The notes below the pieces were generated by a model that worked only from the letters and a program-made list of their open reading frames with translations, searched no databases and was not told the origin of the DNA. A program made the position numbers and the translations under genes. 64,000 nt of DNA. Origin: Clusia tigrina (taxonomy: Eukaryota; Arthropoda; Insecta; Diptera; Clusiidae). The first letter of the stretch is position 1; every line of letters begins with the position of its first letter. Positions 46,840 through 59,689 of the stretch are shown piece by piece. Location of the stretch: assembly GCA_920105625.2 (NCBI GenBank), contig OV050030.1, positions 412,501,034-412,565,033 of the forward strand. Reading direction: 5' to 3'.

Positions 46840-47700
46840 GTGAGTGTGTGTGTGTTGTAAGTCTGCAGCTTTAGCACATTGTTAGCCACGTTATTTTATT
46901 TCTGTCAGCTCTTTATGCTGTTTTTTCTTTTACCAGAAGCTACTTTTTACACATTATTGGGTCAATGTTTAAATTGAATATATTAAAAGTGCGCACATGC
47001 TGCGCTGTTGCATGGCTCGACTATCGGACTGACTATCGGATTGACTAACTGACTGACTATCGCAGTGACTAACTGACGGGCTTTGGCTAAGGCGGCCTGC
47101 TCACAGAGCAATCTGTGCGCTCCAAGTCGGCTGCAGGCACAAAGTGACAGAAGCATTCTATTGATTCCTATTAGGCAAATGCCATGGCGACTACTTTCTA
47201 AACGAGCCGTTTGTTTAAATTGCCTTTGTTTGTGGCTTTGTGGGTGTGTGTGTGTGCGCGCGCTTTTGTTCCTGTTTGTGGAAATTGTGTTTTAAAATGC
47301 ACTTTGAGCCGCTTTGAGTGAGGCTTTATGTGTGTGTGTGTGTGTGAAAAGCGTTGTGTGGTTCTTAAAAGGCTTTTTCTTTGTTCGAGAATGGTGCATT
47401 TATTGCATTGCCTCGAATCAGCACAGCATGGTTTCCTACAACAATCTAACTTAAAGTCGAAAAAAATTGGCTGCGAATATCAGTGTCAGTAAAAGTTCTA
47501 CGCCAGGAAAATTGATAATCTTTCTAAACTGCAGCCTAGGCAGCCCAAATATACATGTAGGGGAATTGCGATTGAGGCCAGGAGATTAGTGCCTGATACT
47601 CGAAACAATCAATTCATAGAATAGAGACTGATAGGATGGATTTCCAAGAGAAAAGATCTAGAATAATTACTGAGGACTCTTGGTGGTTACTGGAAACATT
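46840..47700. other. Noncoding stretch with TG and GACTG simple repeats
   Basis: GTGTGTG runs near 46845, 47245 and 47332-47346, and ACTGACTATCGGA-type repeats at 47020-47078. The 70-codon frame at 47083-47295 is not recognisable. Confidence 0.6.
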
Positions 47701-47709
47701 GAGAAGTGG

Positions 47710-48330
47710 AGGGAAAAAGTACAGAATTGCAAAGTTGAAAGTAATAAGTGGAAAATTCAAAAATTGTAAAATTTATGAGTGCAAAGTTGCTAAGCCAAAA
47801 GTAGTTAAGTGCAAAGTAGCTAAGTGCAAAGTTGCGGAGTGAAAACTTTATAAATCAAAATTCTTGCTAAAAATTTTGCCAATTTTAATTACTTTTCTAC
47901 ATATGGAAAAATCGAGGAAGCAAAAATCAAAACTACTAATTGCAAATTTTAAAACTCGAAAGTTGAAAATGCATAATTGCAAAGTGAGAACTCTGGCAAA
48001 TAATGTTTCTGATTTATTTGAAATTTAAAGGAAAATAGTACAAAACTGCAAATTGAGAAGTTTCCAAATAGGAAGATAAAAAGTAGAAAAATGCAAACTT
48101 GAAAAGTGCAAAGTTCAAAATGGTCAAATGAAAAATTGCGAAGAGGCAAATTTGAAAAGCGCAAAGTTCCAAAGTTAAGCCACCAAAAAGCCTCAGTGAC
48201 TTTGTGGTACTGCTACAGAAATGCTGAAATTTTTTCCCTATATGCCTCAACAACTTTTCATAATTTAGTTTGCAACTTTTCATAATTTAGTTTCCAAACT
48301 TTTCAAATATGATTTTCAAACTGAGAAGGA
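47710..48330 (+). repeat. Degenerate short-unit repeat (AAGTGCAAAGTTGC type)
   Basis: Words AAGTGCAAAGT, AAATTGCAAAGTTG and GAAAAGTGCAAAGTTC recur with irregular 10-15-base spacing. 47800-47842 is the clearest part. CTTTTCATAATTTAGTTT is repeated at 48255 and 48277. Confidence 0.75.
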
Positions 48331-48751
48331 GATCGTGAAAGAAGCTCCTTTTATGGTGACTATATTCCGGTTGGTTCGAGACATAGAGGTGCGTGATGAG
48401 ATCCTGTTATATCACAATGGACTGCATTGGTATAAGTGGGCTCTGACAAGGGTGCGGGTACATCAATTTACCTACCATCGTGACTATGCAGGACCTACCA
48501 ATTCTAATTCACTTTTTATATGTTCTTTTTCTTCCCTTTCAAGCTTCTGAATTTATTTCTTCATTTTTATATATTTTCATTCATATGAAAATATTGAAAT
48601 TTCCAAGATTTTGTTATGGAACAAGGTTCTGGACTATCCATGATGGTGAGGCAGATTCGCAAGCCATACACAGCTAAGATAGCCTCCCTAAAATAGACGA
48701 GATACATAAAATATACCAATGAGTATTATAAGTTCAAAGACCATAGAGAGA

Positions 48752-48802
48752 TATATTTAAGAGTGTTATACACTGCGACCTGAAAGATCTATTGTGATCA
48801 AA
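48752..48802 (-). mobile_element. LINE 3' terminal fragment, third copy
   Basis: TATATTTAAGAGTGTTATAC followed by GCGACCTGAAAGATCTATTG matches the 3' ends at 7222 and 16305. Only about 50 bases remain, giving an extremely 5'-truncated insertion or a relic. Confidence 0.82.
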
Positions 48803-48809
48803 TACCATA

Positions 48810-51800
48810 AACACAATACAGTTGTTGTTATTGGCTGCTATTTGGTTGTTGGGAGCTATATGGTTGTTCGGAGCAGATAGTACTATGGGAGCAGATAGTG
48901 CCGTATTTAGAAGCACATGCAATGCAATTTTTTTTCTAAACATATTCCTAACTAATTCCGACAAGAGTCAATTACAAATCAAATCAAATTAATGCACATC
49001 AAATTAAAATAATTACCAGCTACAGTAAAAAGTTCAGCACTGAAGTGTTCCCAACTATGAACCATGTGGTGAGTGTGTATCATGATGGTCAGTCAGTCAA
49101 TCTGCTTCTCAGTAATTAGAAACAGTTGCCGCACAGACAATACGAGTACGAGTAATGCCAGAGGCGAACAATTAAGGCGACGGAAGAAAGGATGATGACA
49201 ATGATGATGATGTCGTTGATGAATAACATGTTAACATAAACACAAGTGGTCCGAGTTGTAGATGCAGGAGAATGGGATCAATGCACAAAAGCAAAAACAA
49301 CCACGGCCAAGAACAATAATAATAAGAGCAAAAAATAATGGCGACCGAAGAAAACTTCCTTGTTTTCTGTTTTACGACTTGACACTGACAACATGCATTG
49401 TTGACTTTACCAACGTTGTTGTTGTACGTTCTCTTCTTCATCTATGGATTCTTTTCGAATCTGTTCTTGTTGTACAAATCTTGCGCTAAATACCATCCCG
49501 TCAATTAAATTAAGTCAACTAAACGAGGCAGTAAGAAAAAGAAATAGCAATTTCATAGCAAAAATGCTAAGCTTGATAAGCTTAAATTGTCAAAGTAACA
49601 AACGTGTTAGTTACCTACAACAAAAAAATACGCACGCCAACAATAACAACAACAAAAACAACATCAATAACAACAACACGAACAACAGCTGCTGCTGCTG
49701 CTGCCACTGTCCGGCTACTATCTGCAAATTGTTGCGGCAACAACACAATTCAACCAACGTCACAGAGACCGGCCGGACAGCCGCATAGGCGTGTTGGGGC
49801 TGGGTTGGCCACAAGAGTGAAAGAATGAAATGAAAAACTTGTCTTTAATTAAAAACAAAACAAGAACAAAAACGAAAATAAAGAAAATAAAGAAAAACTC
49901 AACCAAATAAAGGCGTATGAGAAAGAACAAGTGCCCAGAACAAGATAGGCAACAACAACAACAACAGCAACAACAACAACAACATCAGAAAGAACAACAA
50001 CAGCAGCAGGAACAGTAACAACAATCAGAACAAGCTGAGAACAAGTGTATTAAAAAGAAATTCCAGCAATATAAATGAACAGAGCAAAAAAACATTAAAA
50101 AATGAAATAAAATGTTTTAAAAAAACACAAAAAGAAATGTTCCAACTTCCGTGGTGGCTTAAATCAAAGGAACCCAAGCAACAGAACAAACAGAATTTTA
50201 ATGAATTTCCTATTACTACCAAAATAGCATGTCAGAAAAATACCGGGAATATTTAGAATTTAAGCGATAGGAAACTGAAGTTGGAAAAGTTAATAAAAAC
50301 GTTTAAAAAATATTTAAGCAATCAAAGAAATTTCTTTAGAAAAAGGAATGTTACTACAAAAGAATAAACAAAATTATAATAGAATAAATCAAATTTTATT
50401 TATAACAATTTTTTTTAAATTAGAGAAATATATAAACAATTTATAAAATATATAAAAGTGCTTAAATAATAATAATAATTGTGAAAGTTAAATAAAAAAC
50501 TTGTATATATTATTGATTACTTTGTTTTCTATTTTATAGTTAGGTTCAAGCTCACTATTAGAAGCTTCCACCTTAAAAGGGGAAGCAGTTTTCGATTTGT
50601 CGGTAGCCAAAAGCCATCAAATTATGCGCCAATGAAATAAAGTCTCATGAACTACTTTTGTGTAAATCATTCGAATCACTGATAATCCGCTCTTGGAATC
50701 TGAAATGATTTTGTTGACCTACTGGTATATTTCAGAGCTTTTTCTGTCCCATTCCTCACTACATTGAACCCTTTTAAGAGAGAGGGCGGAATATCACTCA
50801 ATTTTTGGTTTAAGAATCAGTTGCCATCAAATAATGAGGCATCAACTTATTTGTACATCATTAAAAGCGATTTTTCTGTCAGACCTTCTGGATTTTACGA
50901 GTACATCTGTAGTTGTAGATTCCATTCCTCAGGGTCTAATCTCTCTAATCTCTCAGGGTCTAATCTTCTTTTATTTGCCCTTGGTGGGTCTGCAAAATAC
51001 TCTTATAAGCCACGTAAGACAGATTACAAATAAAAATATGAGCGAAATTGTATATTCTGTTTCAGTCAACAAGAGAAGGTTTCCGGATGAAGCTAACGAA
51101 AGAGGTTACTTTTATCAAATCCACAAGATGGTAATCGGGGGATCCGGAGGTGTAGGAAATAAGCTCTGGGCCTGGAACAGGCCTAAGTCAGTCTTAGGAC
51201 AGCCATTCAACCTAATCTAATCTCAGTCAAAACCTTTCCCCAATTTTTATAGGAAAGGGGCAAAGACACACCTTCGGTAGTTGCCCAAAAGCATGTCCAC
51301 CCAAAAATAAATCCTTTCAAAATGTTGATACTTTAGCAATGTGTGAATATGGGTTCAATAAAAACACCACCTCAAAGAACACAGAAGGGTATATAATTCT
51401 CGTTTCTTTTCTGACATGCAGTAAATCGCATATAGGGGAGAAGAAGGGGCTATGTCGGCATTATAACAGACACAACAACTACAACTACAACAAACGAGTT
51501 ACAGTCTCCTTTGCTCCTTTACCTCACATCAGCACTAATAATAAAGTTTCAGCTGACACTGACAGGGGCCGCAACAAGTTCTTAAGTACAACTTAAAATT
51601 AGTGTGCTTAAAGCCAGCGCAGAGTACTTTGTACGTGAACACACACACACGCACATACACCCAGCCATACATATTTCTAAGTATGCACACACAAGAACCT
51701 CGAGTGTGGTGTTTAAACAACTCTTCAGTGCACTAAACAAGCATAAAAATTAAATAACATGTAAAAATGTGCTGCATGCTTCGGCTAACTGCGCATGCGC

Positions 51801-52480
51801 ACCACCACAATTACTTACTTTGCTTACTTAAGTGCAAGATGGAAGAGCGTCTGAGCACTGCGCTCACATAATAGAAATAAATAAATGAAACTTACAGTTC
51901 CACTGCAGTGCACTTCCCTACATGCAACTGCCCCTATTCCCTTCTGCGAGTACGGGTATAAGTGCAGCTACTGTTGTTGCTGTTGCTGTTGTTGTTGCTG
52001 TTGGTGATGCTGTTGCAGCATTTTACCCAGCAGCCAGCCATACAGTAATTGGCATGACAATTGCTGCAACACCACGTTTTCAGTTTGCTGGGTTCGTAGC
52101 TGGCAGATTGGCTGCTTCCGCACAGCCTCCGCTGGCTGCGAATGCTGCATATCTGCGCGCAACGCAAGCGTGTTGCATGCGGCAGCAGAAGCTGCTACTG
52201 GCAGATTTCTGCTGTACATAACTGCACTTCATATTTGTGCACACTTGCATCCGAGTTATTTGTTTGGGAGCGTAATTGTATGCGTGTGTGTATTGCCGTC
52301 TTAGCACATTTTCTTTTACAGTTGTGTAAATTTTTGTTCTGCAGCAATTGATGGTGTTGTTCCTGTTATTGCTGCTCTTGTTGCTGTTGCCATTGTGATG
52401 ATTGCATTACTTTTCTTAGAATTCTTTTATATATATTGAAGGTTCACTTTGTCAGAAGCGATTTATTTAATTGATGGAAC
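48810..52480. other. Noncoding stretch with CAA/CAG simple repeats
   Basis: Trinucleotide clusters: CAA at 49640-49700, CAA/CAG at 49950-50030 and GTT/GCT at 51965-52020. 49850-50470 is A-rich. 51000-51240 ends in CAACCTAATCTAATCTCAG and might be the end of an interspersed repeat, but I cannot show a second copy. No gene recognised. Confidence 0.5.
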
Positions 52481-52489
52481 AAATAGAGA

Positions 52490-54060
52490 AATTCTCGCAA
52501 CAGGAATGCGGTATAGCAAACATTAAACACACTCAACTGACTTTGAATTCCTGCAAATCGGGAATTGAACGGAGTTATTTAGATTCAGGAACTGTACTGA
52601 TGCATTGCATGTTTAAACCAATTAAAATGCAAAATCAAATTGCCATCATTCAATTGCTTATTTTAAGCAATTCACTATGGAGCTTGAAACAAATTTCATT
52701 CAATTAATTTTAGGAATTAAATATTTCATTTCAGCAATTAAATTGATTCGTATCGGACACTTAACGGTTGAATTAATGTATTCTAATTACAAAAATTCAA
52801 TTACTTACTCTAAGCAATTCCGATTTCAGTTAAATATTGAATTTTTACGAGTTATAATATAAATATTGCCAATTACATGCCCTAAAATGAAATTGAAAAA
52901 ATGTAATTACTATTGTTGAACAATTCAAGATATGGCCTTGAAGATATTCCAATTCATTAACGAATTTCTGGTACTAAAAATGGCTTTTCGCTCATTCGAT
53001 TACTTGACTTCAGAGATTTAATGACTGAAGCTGAAATATTGTAATAGTACAAATTTGTTTCTTTATTTTAAGCAATTCAGATAATCTTCAATTGCAAAAG
53101 CGAGCTTACGATCCTGGCAGTACTTCTTTTTATTCTAAGATAATAATGAAGTTATTATTTTTCAAGTAATAATGAATCACAAAAGTTTCAGGGATTAGAA
53201 TCTGCATATCAGCAATTGATTTACTCAGTTGCAGATAGGAAATGAATATGAAAAACTTTAATTAATTGTTTGAAAATATTTGAAATGGAACTTTGAACAA
53301 GTATTGTTCACTTACTAAATTTAAGTAATTAACAATTGCATATCAGTAATGAAACAATAACTTTAAGTCAAGGAATATATAATAAATTTGAAAAATTGTA
53401 TTTACTCATTAACCAGTCTTGACAAACAATTTGTTTGCTTCATTTTCAGGAATTATAATCTGCTTATAAGCAATAGAATTCGTCAATTTCAGAACTTGAA
53501 GGAATGAAGGAAATGTAATTGCTAGTTTGAAGCAATTTATGATATGACTGTGAAGAAATGCCATTTCATTACCATATTTCCCGAATGAACAATAGCATAG
53601 CATTTAATTGTAGACATTTAATATTTGAAATTGAGTAATTGTAATTGCAGCAATTTAATACTTTAATTAAACACCATTGAATTGCTGATTTTTAAGGAAT
53701 TATAATTGGCATTTTAGGATTCATAATTTTAGTGAGTTTTAGGAATTAGATGAAAATAAATTCAATTAGTTGTTTTAAGCAATTCAGATACCATTTAATT
53801 ACTCAGTTTTCTGGAGCTTTAATCTGGATATCAGCAGTTGAATTAATTAATTTCAGAAATTAAGTGAATTTGTAAAGTTTTTTAAAATTATGTCAAGTGC
53901 TTCTAATAAAATTTAAATGATAAATATAAAGAATCAACATCATATGAAAGAATCATGTGCATATCTCCAATTTAATTACTTAATTTAAGAAATTTAATGG
54001 TTAAAGTCAATCAATTGAAAGGTTGATTTGAGCCTCTGAATGTCAAAAAGTGGAATACAG
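52490..54060. repeat. AATTG/CAATT-rich cryptically simple DNA
   Basis: AAGCAATTC-type words recur (near 52665, 52813, 53070 and 53776). A longer phrase GGAATTATAATCTGCnTATnAGCAAT-like recurs near 53190, 53447 and 53817. The pattern suggests a very old tandem repeat of a few hundred bases or slippage-driven growth. No gene. Confidence 0.6.
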
Positions 54061-54399
54061 AAATTCAACAAATTAATTGATGAATTTATGAAAACGAATA
54101 TGAAATGTAACATGACGACAATGACGAGATATTTGCGAGTTTGTGAATAACTAAACTACTGGCTTTATGAAATTTCAGATTTTCATTATGATTCATTAAC
54201 TTTTTCATCAAGGAAATTGTCTGTGAAACTCCCAAATATTTCCTGTCAAAGTGCCTGTTAGTGTTCAATATTACCCCATTCTAACCATCTCAAATTCCTC
54301 CACTAACTTTTCATCTCCCCACGTAAATTTCTGCTGCACTGACCATTCCAATCGTTTTGAAATTATTATGATGTAAGAAAGAACTATGGAACGGAAAAC

Positions 54400-54866
54400 A
54401 ACGTTAACCTGGAGATTAAACGAAAGATCACGCTGGCTAATATGTGTTGCTATGGGCTCAGTAACCAAATATGGAGTAGAGCCCTCTCTCGCCGGACAAA
54501 ACTGACTGGCGGCGACTACCTTATTCGGATAAACCACGAACTGTACTAGCTCTACGCTGATATTGACATAGTCAGACGCATCACTATACAACCTCTGCGA
54601 TGGATTGGACATGTTGTTCCTATGGACGAAGAAGCTCCAGCGAAAAAGGTGTTCAAAGCGGAAGCCTCTGGACGACGACTTAAGGGACGACCCTGCCTCC
54701 GATGGAAGCACCACGTCGAGGAAACCCTAACCACGCTTGGTAAAACAGATTGAAAAAGACGCACGCAAAGCAGAGGTGCCTGGCAAGTGCTGTTAAGTTC
54801 GGCCGAAACCCGATACCGGTGTTTCCCAGATTCTGCGATTAGGCCACGAAAGTAAGTAAGTAAGTA
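54400..54866 (+). mobile_element. LINE 3' remnant, RTE/CR1-like
   Basis: Plus-strand translation gives CYGLSNQIWSRALSRRTKLT, then after loss of a segment LRWIGHVVPMDEEAPAKKVF, GRRLKGRPCLRWKHHVEETL and RGAWQVL. The series RWxGHV...M, GRPxxRW and W-x is the conserved C-terminal tail of RTE/CR1-type ORF2 proteins. A TAG and a TGA interrupt it. The element ends in an AAGT tandem tail (54850-54866), as RTE/CR1 elements often end in short tandem repeats rather than poly(A). The left edge is uncertain. Confidence 0.8.
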
Positions 54867-54869
54867 AAA

Positions 54870-56608
54870 AAGAACTACAAAAGTGCTCCAATATTTAAGC
54901 GATGAATATACAAAATTTTAAATATAATTTCATATCTCGATGTCCTTTCAAAAAGTAACAAAATTACGGTAGAAACCACAAAACGAAATTGTTCATATTT
55001 CACCAGAGTACAGACGAACTTCCCTTCAAAAAGCTGTCAGCACTGTGAGTACTGTGCGTCTTTGGGAAGTCTTTCGACTGCAGAAGAACAAAACCACATA
55101 ATTTGCACTTATCGTTTTGCCGTATTGAAAGCTCAAGCCAGCTACAACAATTGCTGTGACTACCTAAATGACAGAGTGGGATCAAAGGAATAAATATATT
55201 AAATCTGGGAAACGTGAAAGGAACAAACAATGGAATTATGAATAGTGGAGACCATTGTTCTTGAATTCAATGAAATGTGTTCTGAAACTTTTTCACATTA
55301 AAATACAAGCAAAAATTTATCCTTTTGTGTGTGGAGTTATTATCAACAGCCATGCAAAAACAGTGCTCAGATTAAGTCTGATATATTCCTGCACACAAAA
55401 TCTGATATATTCTTTCCTGCAGGATAGCAATTTACTTCGTACGAGTACTTCATCTGAAGCACAGACAACTTTTTTGCTTTTTAATATATAAATTCCATAT
55501 TAACCACATTGGTACATAGGTACAAAAAGGATTTATATACGAGTGTAAATTGAACACGAGTCCTTGTGAGTAATTTCAATTCTCAATATGATCGCAAATT
55601 AAGATGGAGAAAAATTGTTATTGGCAATAAAATCCCAAGTTATTAAATTTTACTTGTAGATCTAAATTTAGTTCGTATTAGATAATGTACTCCTGATACG
55701 TCCCATAAGAATGTGGGAAGGTATTTCTGTGAAGTTTGTGTCCGGCAACAAATTTATATTACAGAATACGAGATATAAAATATTTCTATATTTATTTTAT
55801 TATGTGAGGGGTGGTTGATATCTCAGAGACTATACCAGCAACAGTCCTAGTACCATTAACTATACACCTTTCTTAATCTCTCTTGATTAGGATGAGAAAA
55901 TTTTTCCACAAAATCGGAAATTAAACACATAATTGTAGGCTTTTACGGGCACTGAGATTAGCTTTCCTCTTAAAAAATATCTGCTAAAGAATGTTTTTAT
56001 TCTGGGTACTGTCAATACTTGTTCATGTTCTTCGCTTTTGGAGATTACTAAACTCATAGTAGTTATTCTCAGCAGAAAACTTTTAATAAAAATTTTTCTT
56101 TGAATTTTCGAGGTATGAGAGGGTAAGAAATAATCAGAAATTTAGAAACCTCTTTTATTTGGCTGCTTACACTCTTGTCTACATTCAAGAAGGTGACTTA
56201 TCAAACTTAGTAATCGAATATGCCACTGAACTTGGTAAGAGTTCACTCTTATAATAGCAAAGTTTCTAGCAACTCCTTTAAACAGGGTATCAATTTGAGT
56301 CAATAATGTTTTAAGCTCCTTCTTCATTTTCCTTACGCTCCCTTCACAGCATTTTCTTTGAAATTAAAATTCACCAAATTATTTTAATGTTGCTTCGTTT
56401 GTTATGTATACACAGGACGACTACAAAAAGTAAGTAAGGAGCATACTAAATTCCTCTTAATCCTTGCAAATATTTTCATTGTAATCCGCTTGCAGCAAAG
56501 TGTCAACATTTCTGCTATGTTGACATTGTTCTCTCAATGTTATTGTTGTTGTTGTAAAAGCACCTTAATCCTTTCGAAACACAAAACAAAACTTACCTGT
56601 TGAAGTTC

Positions 56609-56644
<36 letters not shown>

Positions 56645-56920
56645 ATTTATTATTATTGCTGCGGAGCTACTGTCAGGCTTGCTTTCAGTTATGTTAGAGT
56701 TTTAATCCTCAAAATCACGCAAACAAAATGGAAAATGTAAATGAAAAGTCAAAAATGGGTCAATTGGGTGAACGTGACCCACTTTGATAGTTTTTTTTAC
56801 ATAAATTTTTTTATTTTGTTTTTTCGTAGAAATAATTGAAAAAAATTACCAAAAATTTTTTATTTTTTTATAATTAAAATTTAGTTTAAATTAACACTTG
56901 CACGATAATCGAAATTAATG
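54870..56920. other. Noncoding stretch, nothing assigned
   Basis: AT-rich, with (GTT)n at about 56612-56643. Several 60-80-codon frames overlap each other and none is recognisable. Confidence 0.5.
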
Positions 56921-56929
56921 GCACCTCAC

Positions 56930-58110
56930 TGAAATCGTCTTCGAAACAGTTACAAATTTATTCTGTTGTTATGTCGTTAGAATCCTGTCGCACGGATCTC
57001 TCGGATCACTGCTCAGATCTCGTTGCGGTGCTTGTGTCAAATTCGGAATCTGTCCCGTTAAAATGTACCAAACGCTAACAGCGTACAAATCGAACTGATT
57101 CGTTGTGTTCGCGGCCCAAAAGTCTTTTAACCACGCCAAAGTCTGCATCAGACCAAATATCTTTGTCCAAGTTGAAGTTGAAGTTGTTTGTCGTTGTCGT
57201 AGTTGTTTCGCTCAAGTCGTGGTGGTGGTGGTTGAAAGTTGTTGTTACTTTATGTGTTGCGGTTGCTTTTGTTGCCAATGTTGTTGTTGTTGTTGTTAGC
57301 CTCTATTGCAAACGTGTTCCAACAAAAAAGAAAAAACCGAAAACACCAGCCAAGAAAGTGCAGAAGTGACTAAGAATAGCTTTAAATGGCCAAGATACGA
57401 GTACTCGTACACTCACTCATACCATCAGTCAGCCAAAGAATGAAGCAGCTTAGCAGAGAAGCAGCCAGCAAGCCCGCTCCAGCCGCCTGAAAGATCGGTA
57501 AGCAGCAGAAGCTCTGAAGAAAAAGAAGTCAACAGTGCGTAAATATTTGAATGAATACCTTGCGCAGCGGCCGCTTCGTCGACGTCGCCGTCAGCGTCAT
57601 CGTTGGCGGCTTCAGAGTTATCACCAATGTCGTCGCTGTCGCTACCGCTGCGCCGCCGCACTGCTCAAACTTACAAGCTTACTCAGCCACTTCTGTGCTG
57701 GATGGGAAAAACAGCTAAGTAAAATCACAGCAAGCATGCCACTTTTCTCTGTCAGTCTGAAAGAGAATGTATACATTAAAAAAGTGAGAGAGGGATTGAG
57801 AGTCAGTGGCCTAATGACCAGAGAAGAAAATTCTCTGCTTATGACTATGAGTAAGTGTCCCACTCACAAAGTAGAAGACCGGCTTTTTTGTTGTGAGTGC
57901 TATTCTAGACAGCGAGTGTGAGCTGGGACCCAACGCGCATGGGTGACGTCGTTGCAGTTCAGGAGCGTTTGGAGGGTCGGTTGTGAGTTGCAAGTGGTTC
58001 GAAGCATTTTCGTTTGAGTCTGTTTGGGTTGGAGCAGAGGCTTTAACTTTTTTTCTTATTTATAAATAACTTTTTGTCTACTTTTTTTGTTTTTTTTTCG
58101 TCAAAGGTAA
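56930..58110 (+). other. Mixed-composition block, possible noncoding exon/promoter DNA
   Basis: This block stands out for GC and CpG content against the AT-rich surroundings. It contains GTT/CAG-type trinucleotide runs (57160-57300) and several good 5' splice-site matches (ATCG/GTAAGC at 57497, AAAG/GTAAAC at 58106). A 128-codon plus-strand frame (57535-57921) has an Arg-rich start (PLRRRRRQRHRW) but no family resemblance. A host 5' untranslated exon is possible; nothing here proves it. Confidence 0.25.
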
Positions 58111-58119
58111 ACTAGATCA

Positions 58120-59685
58120 AGTGTAAAAGTAAAGTACATATTGAGGAGAGACAAACAGAAAAGAGACTAATAATATATTCATGAAAGCCACTACACCGAA
58201 GAAACATTGATTTATCCTCACTAAATTGTTCCAACTTAAATTTATTATTTTCTAAATCGGCAAGGAAAGTGGTGATTGATTCGAGTATGGAAAAAATACG
58301 TATTTTGAACACGATAAAGGATATTGTTCGAGATCACGTAAAGGAGTATATTTCCCGAACTTTGTTTTATAGTAGAAACAATATTGGAAAAAAGAACGAA
58401 ACGTCTTTCTATTTGAATTACAGTTGTGACTTGGAAGCAGAAGCTGTAAAAGTGTTATATATTATATGATAATGCTAAAGTAATGTGTTCTACAATAAAA
58501 TTAGATAAAATGTTTCAAACTGTGTAGGAAATAAATTTTATTCGATAGTTCTTCATAGAATTGGGGTTAAATTAAATACTTTTAGGTAAGACTAAATTCA
58601 CAAATCAATTTCTTTGAATTACTTAATGCAATCCAGTGATTGAATGGAAGAGCAAAACTTTAAAAGAATCTCAAAGGCATTTCGTTATCATCATCCAGAT
58701 TATACTTTATTATCATTAGAACAAGTTCGAGACCATTTTCAAAAACCAAATGCATCAGTTCCGGATTCAGGGCAGTGTACTCTTTGTTAAGAATGTTATT
58801 TGCCCATCAGTTCTTGAGTTCTCATTTCTTACATTTACTCTGCCCCAGGTTCCTAAGCTTTTTTTCTTCCGGGTGGGTTTTTAGTATTCCCGTATTAACT
58901 GAGCTGAAAGGTTTTCACATTCGACTCTTCAATTCAAGCTTCTTTTGCACTATCATTATATTAATATCTTCATATTCCGATATTTCTGGTTCTTATATTC
59001 TGTCTTAAGTATACATCTAATTTCATCGGCGATGCTAACTTAATTGACCGCACCTCCAGTGTAATGACTTCCATTAATTAGTTGTAATTCCTCGCATTAG
59101 TTGGTTAAAAAAGTTATGAAATCTTTTTACGTCTGTTCAGAATTCTCCTAATGTATGCGTTTTAATTTACAGCAGTAGGAGCAACACCAGAAACAGCACC
59201 AACATCAACAACACCAACAACAACGCGTACCGCAAATTAGTTAACTTGTAGAAATTTCAGATACATCGAAACAGCCAACGGGGTTTGCACTTTAACACGG
59301 CTGTCAGGCGGGCTCACTTATCCAGGTACACACACAGACACATCTACGGAGACACGATCTTTGACATCACCGCCGCAATTGGCACTAATTTTGTATCTAT
59401 TTTTATTTTCGGTTGGCGTTTATTGTCAAAATGAAAAGTGAAGTCAGTCGGTCGCGCCTGCGCAATCGCTGTGAAATCGTTAAATATCAAAAACGCATTT
59501 AAAAATAGACACAAAAAAAACTACAAAAACCAGCTCAGATGATGATGTTACATAATTGTGTATGCTTGTCTTCGATTTGTGTTACATGACACGTCACACA
59601 AGATTGGAAGCCCTTTCAGATAGTTTGGAAATTGTTCTTCCCATTCACAATCAAAAATAATCTTTATATCTTTTGATATTGAAAA
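58120..59685. other. Noncoding stretch, nothing assigned
   Basis: AT-rich, with one dispersed repeat copy at 58615-58643 and an ACACCAACA cluster near 59180-59225. No gene recognised. Confidence 0.5.
58615..58643 (+). repeat. Dispersed repeat with AATCCAGTGAT, copy 3
   Basis: GAATTACTTAATGCAATCCA followed by GTGATTGAA. TTAAATTAAATACTTTTAG, about 45 bases upstream, also resembles the flank of copy 2. Confidence 0.7.
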
Positions 59686-59689
59686 TTTG

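Noticed and set aside
51000..51240. Possible 3' end of an interspersed repeat ending in CTAATCTAATC
   Set aside because: No second copy or coding remnant could be found in the window, so I left it uncalled.
52523..52862. Plus-strand frames in the AATTG-rich DNA as small genes
   Set aside because: Composition follows the cryptic repeat and there is no recognisable motif.
57103..57369. 88-codon frame with a Val-rich stretch and Lys-rich end, as a membrane peptide
   Set aside because: The Val/Cys/Trp runs come from GTT/GTC/GTG trinucleotide repeats.
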